Below are positions 46,508-54,425 of a stretch of 64,000 nt of DNA, in pieces (the stretch's first letter is position 1; every line of letters starts with the position of its first letter). The stretch covers positions 558,001 through 622,000 of the forward strand of contig NZ_JAGMWN010000001.1 in NCBI RefSeq assembly GCF_017963645.1. The letters are read 5' to 3'. A program made the position numbers and the translations under genes. Under the pieces are notes generated by a model, which saw only the letters and a list, made by a program, of their open reading frames with translations, ran no database searches and had not been told where the DNA came from. The DNA comes from Marivibrio halodurans. Lineage in GTDB: Bacteria; Pseudomonadota; Alphaproteobacteria; UBA8366; Aestuariispiraceae.

Positions 46508-47675
46508 CTTCCAATCCACGCCCCTGCGTGAGGGACGACCCGGCGGCGGCGCGGTCTTGCCGATCGCGAGGTGGTTTCAATCCACGCCCCTGCGTGAGGG
46601 GCGACGAGCGGGTCAAGGCGGCCGAGCGCGCGGCGGCCGTTTCAATCCACGCCCCTGCGTGAGGGGCGACTTGTCATTGCGCGCGCTCCTCCCACTCAAA
46701 ATTCGCGTTTCAATCCACGCCCCTGCGTGAGGGGCGACGTGTAGCGGCCGTTCATCGCCAATTTGACGTTGTCGTTTCAATCCACGCCCCTGCGTGAGGG
46801 GCGACGAGCTATTCTGCGGTACGGCGGCGGTGACGTTGTCGTTTCAATCCACGCCCCTGCGTGAGGGGCGACTCGCCAACAAGGAAATCCATTTCGGCGA
46901 CAGCGACGTTTCAATCCACGCCCCTGCGTGAGGGGCGACTATATGCCTGCTCTCGGGTGTTGATGATTCCGTTGTTTCAATCCACGCCCCTGCGTGAGGG
47001 GCGACGGTGTAGGCCCGGGTCTCCGGGTTGTAGTTCGTCGGTTTCAATCCACGCCCCTGCGTGAGGGGCGACCCACCTTGCCGGTTGTTATGTTGCGGCG
47101 GTATCCGTTTCAATCCACGCCCCTGCGTGAGGGGCGACCGGCGATCAAGGGTCTGGCGCAGGCCCGGTTTGCCGTTTCAATCCACGCCCCTGCGTGAGGG
47201 GCGACCGTCGGATTGCCGTAGCGGTCGGCCAAAACCAGCCAGTTTCAATCCACGCCCCTGCGTGAGGGGCGACCCGCCGCGTCAGGCGTCGCAACGCGCT
47301 CCAACCGGTTTCAATCCACGCCCCTGCGTGAGGGGCGACCATGCGCCGGGTGATCGCATCGCCCAGCACATCGCCGTTTCAATCCACGCCCCTGCGTGAG
47401 GGGCGACACCGCGTCACGCGGGCCAGAGCTTCGCGTCCCCGCGTTTCAATCCACGCCCCTGCGTGAGGGGCGACCTCGCCGCCAATTCGTCCTTTAGCGC
47501 GTTGGCGGCGTTTCAATCCACGCCCCTGCGTGAGGGGCGACCCGGCCGCCCGCGCTGGATCGATCCGCGCCGGGACGTTTCAATCCACGCCCCTGCGTGA
47601 GGGGCGACCCCAGCCGCTCGGCATGGTCCTGCAGGCGGGTGAGGTTTCAATCCACGCCCCTGCGTGAGGGGCGAC
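46508..47675 (-). CRISPR. CRISPR array 1 (type I-C repeat, 18 repeats, 17 spacers)
   Basis: Eighteen 32 bp repeats at 46508, 46574, 46639, 46707, 46774, 46841, 46908, 46974, 47041, 47107, 47174, 47242, 47308, 47376, 47443, 47510, 47577 and 47644, with spacers of 33-36 bp. In the crRNA sense (minus strand) the repeat starts GTCGCCCCTCACGCAGGGGC and ends GTGGATTGAAAC, the I-C handle. The leftmost repeat has three changes (positions 5, 29, 32), marking the old, leader-distal end. The leader is therefore at the right, next to cas2. The perfect 7 bp stem has a T9-A15 closing pair. Confidence 0.98.
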
Positions 47676-47885
47676 GGCCCTAACGGTAACTCCATGGAAA
47701 AGAAGGGACAATATGGCGTAATTCGCGAACCGCGAGGGCCATGGCATCCGCGACATGGGATGTCTCCGTGCACGGGTCTATTTTCTAAACATGTACAATA
47801 AGTTATCCGAATCGCGAACCACCCGGGGAAATCCCGCGCGCTTGGGGTTCGCGCACCCGCACGAAAGGCGATGCGGGAGAAGGCG
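47676..47885 (-). promoter_or_regulatory. Leader of CRISPR array 1
   Basis: This ~210 bp gene-free region lies between the cas2 stop and the first repeat and is read leftward. It shares three blocks with the leader of array 2: a 41 bp palindromic block at 47813-47853 (38 of 41 bases identical, with CGCGAACC and GGTTCGCG arms), GGTTCGCG-rich sequence at 47721-47731, and TTACNNNTAGGGCC touching the first repeat (47676-47689). It should hold the array promoter and integration signals. Confidence 0.85.
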
Positions 47886-48176
47886 CTAGAGGATCAGCGG
47901 GCCCGACAAGTCGGTGGCGGGCTTGGCGCCGACATGTTCCACCCGGTCGCGCCCATTGGCGCCGAGGCGGTAGTAGCGGAGACTATCCTCCGCCGGGTCG
48001 ATCAGGTCTTCGAGCCGCGCCTTGAGGAGCACCCATTGCGCCGGATCGACCTCGATCTCGAACACGGAATACTGAACGCGCTGCCCGAAATCACGGCAGG
48101 CCTTGGCGATCCGCCTAAGGCGCCGGGCGCCGTCGCCCTTGTCCGTGCGCACATCGTAGGTGACAAGCATCAACAT
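47886..48176 (-). CDS. cas2: CRISPR adaptation protein Cas2
   Basis: The 96-residue protein has the Cas2 ferredoxin fold pattern: MLVTYDVRTDKGDGARRLRR (conserved Asp of the YDV motif), CRDFGQRVQYSVFEIEVD, and LIDPAEDSLRYYRLG. Cas2 normally bridges two Cas1 dimers during spacer integration. It is last in the minus-strand cas operon, 39 bases after the cas4/cas1 remnant, and followed by leader 1. With no intact cas1 in view, it has no visible partner. Confidence 0.95.
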   Translation of the reverse strand: MLMLVTYDVRTDKGDGARRLRRIAKACRDFGQRVQYSVFEIEVDPAQWVLLKARLEDLIDPAEDSLRYYRLGANGRDRVEHVGAKPATDLSGPLIL

Positions 48177-48215
48177 CGCGATCCTCCCACCGGCATCCCG
48201 TCCGGCCGCCCCGCC

Positions 48216-48689
48216 TCAACTCCAGAACCAGGGCGGATAGTCATCGATATCCCCGCGCAGATGGCGCGAGAGAAGCTGCGCCTGAAGATAGGGGACAAGC
48301 CCGAGGGGCGCCTTCTCCTCCAGGAAGTCGTGGCGCCGTTCCTCGGACTTCCAGTCCTGCCAGGCCGTCAGCACGGCGCGCTCGTCCCCCTCGGCGCCGG
48401 GGTCACCGCCGCCGGGCCCACCGCCACAGGGGATGAATTCGACCCGGTCCGCGACGCCGGTCAGATTCAGCGCGGCGCTGGCCAGCGGCAGCGCGGTGAC
48501 GACCCGGCAGCCGCCGCGCAACCGTTCGCCCGGCTGGTCCGATGCCTGATGCAGCACCCGCCCCTCGGCGGTCAGTCGGTTCTCCACCCAGACCCGTTCG
48601 AGATGGATCAACGCCGCCTGCCGCAGGCAATAGACCGCATGCTGCAGGGCCGAGATCGGGATCGGCGCGTCCCCCTGCTCCATCGCCAT
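48216..48689 (-). pseudogene. Cas4-Cas1 deletion fusion (remnant of both adaptation genes)
   Basis: The 157-residue ORF starts after GAGGAGG at 48689. Residues 1-87 are the N-terminal half of I-C Cas4 (ISALQHAVYCLRQAALIHLE, GRVLHQASDQPGE, NLTGVADRVEFIP), keeping the first Cys, the His and the Asp of the RecB-like site. After a Gly-rich junction (88-103) residues 104-157 are the C-terminal end of I-C Cas1 (VLTAWQDWKSEE, LGLVPYLQAQLLSRHLRGDI, DYPPWFWS). Lost are the Cas4 E-x-K motif, the Q motif and three C-terminal Cys, and all three Cas1 metal ligands. It occupies the exact place of cas4-cas1 between cas7 and cas2, so an in-frame deletion of roughly 1.2 kb is inferred. Confidence 0.88.
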
Positions 48690-48732
48690 GGGCCTCCTCC
48701 TCGGCACGGTGCCGCCGTCCGGCGCGGCCGCG

Positions 48733-49698
48733 TCAGGCCGGCTCTAGTATCTCCACCCCGTCGGGCAGGTCGGACCGGTCGACCTCCACGTCATAGTCGG
48801 CGTAGCGCCGCGCCGGGGGATAGTTGTTCAGACGTCCGTCGATCGGATGCACCTCGCCGTCGATCATGCGCCGGACCCGGACCCGATCGAAGAGGTCATG
48901 GGCCTTGGCGTTGCCCAGGGGGTTGTCATGCTTGAAGACGATCAGGCGCCGGCTCGTCATCTCGCCGCGCGCGGCGGAGCGGTCATGCTCGAACATGGTG
49001 CCGAGCGCCTCGAACAGCGTCGCCAGATCGTCGTCGGAGAAGCCGGTCCGTATCGCCAGCTTGGCCGAGATGAAGCCGTGCGCGCGATAGAGCCCGTAGG
49101 GCACGATATGCTTGCGCCCCATGGTGCGGTTGTCGTGCCGTTCGTCGGCGGCGTCGCCGTCGCCCCCCTCGCCGTCCCGGCGGGCCTTCTTCTCCTTCGC
49201 GGTGGTGGCCGCCATGCGGGTGATGGACACCTCCAACGGCACGATCGGTTCGGCCGAGGTGGCGAAGGAAAGCTGCACCGGCCCGCGAAGCTGGCCGCAA
49301 TTGATCCCGGTCCCCATGACCGCGCCGAAGGTGCGGATGTCGAAGTAGTTCCCGCACATCCATTTGGTAAGCTCGGCCGCCTCGTCGTCGGATTTCGGAC
49401 TCAGCTTCTCCGCCTTGGCGACCTTGTCGTCGTCCGGCCGCACGGCGGCATAGGCGCGACGATGCGCCTCGTTCAGGATCGCGCCCTCGCGGACATAGAT
49501 CGCATGCCCGGGGTCATCGCTCCGGGCGAGTTCGACATAGTTGCGGATCTTGCGCTTCAGGCTGACGTCGCTGACCAGGCCGCGATTGGTCTCGGGGTCG
49601 AGGCGCGGCAGGTTGCCCGCGTCCGGGTCGCCGTTCGGATTGCCGTTCACGACATCGAACAGAAGAACGAAATCATAGCGATGGGCGATGGCGGTCAT
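48733..49698 (-). CDS. cas7: Type I-C Cascade backbone protein Cas7 (Csd2)
   Basis: The 321-residue protein starts HRYDFVLLFDVVNGNPNGDP, the hallmark of Csd2/Cas7c, followed by TNRGLVSDVSLKRKIRNYVE, IRTFGAVMGTGINCGQLRGP and KHIVPYGLYRAHGFISAKLA. Several copies line the crRNA spacer in Cascade. It overlaps cas8c by 4 bases (ATGA). A Lys/Arg/Asp-rich loop (EKKARRDGEGGDGDAADERH) lies near residue 170. It appears intact. Confidence 0.96.
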   Translation of the reverse strand: MTAIAHRYDFVLLFDVVNGNPNGDPDAGNLPRLDPETNRGLVSDVSLKRKIRNYVELARSDDPGHAIYVREGAILNEAHRRAYAAVRPDDDKVAKAEKLSPKSDDEAAELTKWMCGNYFDIRTFGAVMGTGINCGQLRGPVQLSFATSAEPIVPLEVSITRMAATTAKEKKARRDGEGGDGDAADERHDNRTMGRKHIVPYGLYRAHGFISAKLAIRTGFSDDDLATLFEALGTMFEHDRSAARGEMTSRRLIVFKHDNPLGNAKAHDLFDRVRVRRMIDGEVHPIDGRLNNYPPARRYADYDVEVDRSDLPDGVEILEPA

Positions 49699-51497
49699 TG
49701 CGGGGCCTCCGTTTCGAGCGTCTCTTCCGGGGTTTCTTCCGCCCCGGAGGATTTATTGAAGAAGGCCTGCCGCTGGTGATAATAGCCCAGCGCGAACAGG
49801 CCCTGATCCGCCAGCGTCAGCGTGCGCGGAAAGGCATCGGGGCCGGGATCGATATTCTCCATGATCTCCCCGATCATGCGCTCCAGACGGTTCCGCCACC
49901 CGGCGTGTTTCTTGCCGAGCTTCGAGAGATGCGGCTGCACCCCCTTGTTGAGCAGCGGGAAGACCTTGCCCGGCTGCGCCGAGGCGGCGCCGTAGTAGCG
50001 GTCCTTGATGGTGGCGTTGAGCTTGCCGAGCGCATCGGTCTGGGCGCGCTCATAGACGGCGAACAGACGGCCGAGCAGATAGCCGATACTGGCGTTGTCG
50101 GGGTCCAGGGCCACGGGCACGTCCTCCTTTCCAAGGGTTCCGATCAGAACGGATTTCACCATGCCGGCGCGTTCGGCATTGACCACGCCGTCGGCCCGGA
50201 TGCGCATCAGGACCGCGGTCATCAGCGGCAGCGGATAGCGCGCGCCGGTCAGGATGGCGCGCATCCATGCCCCGGCCAGATTGGGCGGGATGTTCTCCGA
50301 CTTGCGCTGCACGGCGGTTTGGATCAGATAGCCGAAGAGGCCCGTATTGGGGTTGCGCGGACCGGGCTCGACGGCGATATCGCGCAGGAACCGGCCGTAA
50401 TTCGCGGCGATGGCGCCGAAATCATCCTCCACCCAGAAACGGACCGAGATGCGCCCGGCATTGGGCGCGAGGCCGAGCACGTGGAACCGCACGCCCGCGT
50501 CCAGGCCGGGCGCGAAGTCGGCGATCGGCCGGCCCGCGCGCAGACGCTCCAGGATCGGCGCGACCCGTTTCGCCTGGGTCGCGTCGTCGACCCCGGCGAC
50601 CATGACGCCGAAGGCCGCCTCCGCCAGGTCGGCGGCCTCCGCGTCCGATCCGTCGGCCCAGAACACGGTGGAGGCATCGCCGACCTGCAGCCGGTGGCGG
50701 GACCCCGTCTCCAGGAACTTGTTCAACACCGCGCCATAGGCGAAGGCCGCCCGCGCGCCGACCGGGGCGTTGCCGCCCTGCTCATGCCCATAGGAGGTGA
50801 AGGCGTCGAGATTGAAGGAGACCAGCGACGCCCCCGAACTCTGCGCGCCCCACACGCCCTTGACCACCGGGTGCAGGCGCGCCGCCGGCCCCTTCTCCCC
50901 GGTCACCAGACAGATCGCGCCCGAGTCATCCGTATTGGACGCGTCCGTATGGGGCGCATCCGCGCCGGCGATCCGGGAGGCCCAGAGATGGCGCGCCGCC
51001 GGCCGGTCGTGCAGGAAACGATCCAACCATTCCGACTCCAGGGCGAAGACGATGTTCTGGTCCAGCATCTCCTCCGGCCAGCTCCATCGCGCGAAGCAGT
51101 CCGGCGTCCACAGGTCGAGGAACAGCGACAGGGCGCGCAGCCCCTCGTCCTCCGTCGCGGCCAGGGCCTCCCGATGGAGCGTCTTGAACGCCTCGTGCTC
51201 CCGCTCCAACCGCTTGCCCGGCCCGGCGCTGACGCCCAGCGCATAGGCGGTCTTGTCCCACAGGAAGTTCGGGGCGATGCCGGAGGTCCGCTTACCGCCC
51301 GCCGGGACCGCCAACCGTCGCGGCTTCGGCTTCTTGCCCTGGAAATCCCGCAGGTCGCGCGGCGTCCCCGACGGCATGCCGTCGGGGCCCAGGATGACGG
51401 CATGGGAGATATTCTCGATCGAATAGCCGAAGGGCGGAACCAGCCCCCGTTCCTCCATGCGGCCATAGGCCCGCGTCAGGGCGGCCAGCACGCTCAT
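49695..51497 (-). CDS. cas8c: Type I-C Cascade large subunit Cas8c (Csd1)
   Basis: The 600-residue protein has the Csd1 N terminus (LAALTRAYGRMEERGLVPPF, GYSIENISHAVILGPDG), NFLWDKTAYALGVSAG, CLVTGEKGPAARLHPVVKGV and LVSFNLDAFTSYGHEQG, then RISVRFWVEDDFGAIAANYG. Cas8c recognises the PAM and starts R-loop formation. An internal start giving a Cas11c-like small subunit from the 3' end is known in I-C systems and may exist here but is not marked by an obvious strong ribosome binding site. It overlaps cas5 and cas7 by 4 bases. Confidence 0.95.
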   Translation of the reverse strand: MSVLAALTRAYGRMEERGLVPPFGYSIENISHAVILGPDGMPSGTPRDLRDFQGKKPKPRRLAVPAGGKRTSGIAPNFLWDKTAYALGVSAGPGKRLEREHEAFKTLHREALAATEDEGLRALSLFLDLWTPDCFARWSWPEEMLDQNIVFALESEWLDRFLHDRPAARHLWASRIAGADAPHTDASNTDDSGAICLVTGEKGPAARLHPVVKGVWGAQSSGASLVSFNLDAFTSYGHEQGGNAPVGARAAFAYGAVLNKFLETGSRHRLQVGDASTVFWADGSDAEAADLAEAAFGVMVAGVDDATQAKRVAPILERLRAGRPIADFAPGLDAGVRFHVLGLAPNAGRISVRFWVEDDFGAIAANYGRFLRDIAVEPGPRNPNTGLFGYLIQTAVQRKSENIPPNLAGAWMRAILTGARYPLPLMTAVLMRIRADGVVNAERAGMVKSVLIGTLGKEDVPVALDPDNASIGYLLGRLFAVYERAQTDALGKLNATIKDRYYGAASAQPGKVFPLLNKGVQPHLSKLGKKHAGWRNRLERMIGEIMENIDPGPDAFPRTLTLADQGLFALGYYHQRQAFFNKSSGAEETPEETLETEAPQ

Positions 51498-52177
51498 CGC
51501 AGGATCTCCGGCGCGCCGGGTTTCGGCACGTCGAGGATGCCGTCCCTCAACCGCGCGCGGAAGAACATCGGCGTCCGGCCGTTCGCATGGTCGATATCAT
51601 AGAGCATCAGGCCGAGGTCCCGATCCCCGACCCCGCCCGCGCCCCCGCCCTTGCCCGGCGGGACCGCCGCGTCGGGCGCCAGCAGGCTCACATTGGCCGG
51701 AAACTCCCGCGTGCCGAGATAGGGTTGATGGAAGCACTGCCCGCGCCGGGCGCGCCGGTTGAAGATGTCGAGATGCTTGCCTTCCGTCTCCTCCGGCCCG
51801 GCCGCGGGCGTCAGGTCGAAATGCGCCTCGATGACATAGGCGACATCGACCAGGATGGTCGCCGCGCGCTGCTGCCGGTCCTCCTCGACGCGCTGCTCCA
51901 GCCCGTCCAGCGACCCGGCCTTCATCGCGGCGCGCACCTTGCCCATCGGGACCTTGTGGCCGACCTCGTTGCGGCGGATGGTCTGGAAGCGGATCGGCTC
52001 CAGCACATGGATGCGGTCGATGGCCCAGGCGATCGCCGGCTTCCAGTGGATCGCCTCCAGGATTCCGCGCGCCGCCGACGGCGTCATCACGTCGTAGCTG
52101 ACCCGCTCCACCTTCAATTCCGGGCGGGTGAAGCAGGCGCGCGCGCCCGACACGTGAATCCTGACGCCGAATGCCAT
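51494..52177 (-). CDS. cas5c: Type I-C crRNA endonuclease Cas5c (Cas5d)
   Basis: The 227-residue protein begins GVRIHVSGARACFTRPELKV, followed by SYDVMTPSAARGILEAIHWK, AIDRIHVLEPIRFQTIRRNE and later CFHQPYLGTREFPANVSLL, all typical of Cas5d. In I-C systems Cas5 replaces Cas6: it cuts pre-crRNA within the repeat to leave the 11 nt handle ending ATTGAAAC and then stays in Cascade. It is the first gene of the core operon; GGGAGGGG lies upstream of the ATG. Array 2 and its leader separate it from cas3. Confidence 0.95.
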   Translation of the reverse strand: MAFGVRIHVSGARACFTRPELKVERVSYDVMTPSAARGILEAIHWKPAIAWAIDRIHVLEPIRFQTIRRNEVGHKVPMGKVRAAMKAGSLDGLEQRVEEDRQQRAATILVDVAYVIEAHFDLTPAAGPEETEGKHLDIFNRRARRGQCFHQPYLGTREFPANVSLLAPDAAVPPGKGGGAGGVGDRDLGLMLYDIDHANGRTPMFFRARLRDGILDVPKPGAPEILR

Positions 52178-52546
52178 CCGATAAAGCCCCTCCCATGCCC
52201 GTGACGAGGATGCTAGCCATTGCGTGCCTACCGGGCAAGGATCACGTTTCGGTTGCGGGCTCCAATGTCAATGCGTAAGGGGTGGCGCCGCCCCCTGCCC
52301 CTTGATTTCAATACCGGGATGAAGCCAGGATTGACGATGGGTGGGATGGGCAGGAAGGCCGCCCTCCGCGAACCCCAAGCGCGCGGCTTTTCGCCGGGTG
52401 GTTCGCGGAACACCGCAAGCTATTGGAAATCGTCAATAAAGCACCGGCATCCCCGCGCCGGCCGAGGCAAGGAGCCCCCTCGCCCGCCGAGGTTCGCGGA
52501 ATCCTCCGCATTGCGCCAACATTTTCATGGCCTTACAGATAGGGCC
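52178..52546 (+). promoter_or_regulatory. Leader of CRISPR array 2 and divergent cas5 promoter region
   Basis: This 369 bp gene-free stretch must drive cas5 leftward and array 2 rightward. A 41 bp palindromic block (52367-52407), GGTTCGCGGAAT (52491-52502) and TTACAGATAGGGCC directly before the first repeat (52533-52546) match leader 1. The first two blocks lie ~139 and ~44 bp from repeat 1, against ~137 and ~45 bp in leader 1. Confidence 0.85.
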
Positions 52547-54250
52547 GTCGCCCCCCACGCGGGGGCGTGGATTGAAACGGCCAAGCCGTCATCGCGGAGA
52601 AGTGGCTCGCCTGGTCGCCCCCCACGCGGGGGCGTGGATTGAAACCCCGACGCCACGGCCGACGATCTTTTGCGCCGGTGTCGCCCCCCACGCGGGGGCG
52701 TGGATTGAAACAGGACCCGTTCTGGCGCGATTGCGAGGCTGGGCGGGTCGCCCCCCACGCGGGGGCGTGGATTGAAACCGGCGCGGGCGGGATTTGGTCA
52801 CCACGGGCGACGGGTCGCCCCCCACGCGGGGGCGTGGATTGAAACGCCCAGGCTCCGAAAGGTGTCGGCCATCGTCCGGAGTCGCCCCCCACGCGGGGGC
52901 GTGGATTGAAACGGCCAAGCTGTCCGCCATGCTGGCGGAGGCGGGGGTCGCCCCCCACGCGGGGGCGTGGATTGAAACCCGGCGGCGGTTGCGCGATATC
53001 CGGACGCGCAAGATCGTCGCCCCCCACGCGGGGGCGTGGATTGAAACTGGCGATGCGTTCCAAGGACTCGCATATCCGCGCGGTCGCCCCCCACGCGGGG
53101 GCGTGGATTGAAACGATGAAGGCAAGGCGGAAGTTCAAGAGCGATACGGTCGCCCCCCACGCGGGGGCGTGGATTGAAACATGCGCACGATATTGCCAAA
53201 TGGGCAAATACATGGCGTCGCCCCCCACGCGGGGGCGTGGATTGAAACCGCGTGCCCGAGGCCAATCCCCGCGAGCGTGCCCGTCGCCCCCCACGCGGGG
53301 GCGTGGATTGAAACCGCGACCGCGCGCCCACGGTGCAGCTGCAATTTGTCGCCCCCCACGCGGGGGCGTGGATTGAAACAGGGGTATAGGAACCCTCCCC
53401 TATCGATCGGGAAAGGGCGTCGCCCCCCACGCGGGGGCGTGGATTGAAACCGACGGCACATTGGCCGCATAGTCAGGCGGGCTGGTCGCCCCCCACGCGG
53501 GGGCGTGGATTGAAACGTGCCCGCGTCGATGGCGCGCCGCCCGCGTTGCACGTCGCCCCCCACGCCGGGGCGTGGATTGAAACACCGCGAACGGGACGAA
53601 GGTGGGCGAAAGCATCCCGTCGCCCCCCACGCGGGGGCGTGGATTGAAACAAGGCAGACTTCCTGCGCCAGGAGAAACCACCGGGTCGCCCCCCACGCGG
53701 GGGCGTGGATTGAAACAAGATCCTGATCGCCTGCAACCAGCGTCCGGCGAGTCGCCCCCCACGCGGGGGCGTGGATTGAAACATTGAGTGGGTCGAGACG
53801 GCGGTCTGCGATCTCACGTCGCCCCCCACGCGGGGGCGTGGATTGAAACAGGCCCGCCTCCGCCGCGATATCGGCGGTGCGCAGGTCGCCCCCCACGCGG
53901 GGGCGTGGATTGAAACCGGATACGCGGCGTCGATTACGTCGTCGCGGCCCCGTCGCCCCCCACGCGGGGGCGTGGATTGAAACGCGGCAGGAGACGCCGC
54001 GCACATGGCAGGCATCCTGTCGCCCCCCACGCGGGGGCGTGGATTGAAACTATCAATGCACGAGCGCGGGCACGAGCGCGGCGGCGGTCGCCCCCCACGC
54101 GGGGGCGTGGATTGAAACAGTCGTTCCTTGGCCATGTCGATCTGGCCCTTCGCGTCGCCCCCCACGCGGGGGCGTGGATTGAAACCATCGAGTCCCCGCG
54201 AGCGTCCAGTATTACCAAGTCGCCCCCCACGCGGGGGCGTGGAGCCGATA
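52547..54250 (+). CRISPR. CRISPR array 2 (type I-C repeat variant, 26 repeats, 25 spacers)
   Basis: The 32 bp repeat starts GTCGCCCCCCACGCGGGGGC and ends GTGGATTGAAAC. Repeats start at 52547, 52614, 52680, 52747, 52814, 52881, 52947, 53016, 53083, 53149, 53217, 53283, 53348, 53419, 53485, 53552, 53619, 53685, 53751, 53818, 53885, 53952, 54019, 54087, 54154 and 54219. Spacers are 33-39 bp. The last repeat loses its final 7 bases (reads GGAGCCGATA), marking the leader-distal end, so transcription is on the plus strand. The repeat at 53552 has a single G-to-C change at position 15. The array lies between cas5 and cas3 and antisense to the cas operon. Confidence 0.98.
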
Positions 54251-54338
54251 AGCATGTCGCGGTCGGGCTCGACCGGGGTGATAAGGGGGATGGAAGCGCG
54301 GTTCGAGCCGGTGCCGGCATCGTAGGCGGCTTCCTGAC

Positions 54339-54370
54339 GGCGGCGGGGCACCCCGGCGCCGTTTTTTTTT
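54339..54370 (+). terminator. Terminator of CRISPR array 2
   Basis: An imperfect hairpin (GGCGGCGGGG / CCCCGGCGCC) is followed by nine T residues at 54362-54370, about 90 bases beyond the last repeat. It faces array 2 and lies 56 bases before the cas3 stop on the other strand, so it would stop array 2 transcription before it enters cas3 antisense. The rest of 54251-54425 shows nothing else. Confidence 0.7.
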
Positions 54371-54425
54371 GGGGACAGTCGCCGCCACCACCGCCCCGCA
54401 TGCGGCTGGGGCCGGGCGCGGGCAT

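Noticed and set aside
46505-47680. ORFs across CRISPR array 1 with repeated peptides such as FNPRPCVRGD or VAPHAGAWIE
   Set aside because: They are translations of the 32 bp repeat with spacer-sized intervals in several frames, not proteins.
52525-54325. ORFs on both strands across CRISPR array 2 (for example FNPRPRVGGD repeats)
   Set aside because: They are translations of the CRISPR repeat; phase and spacer lengths explain them.
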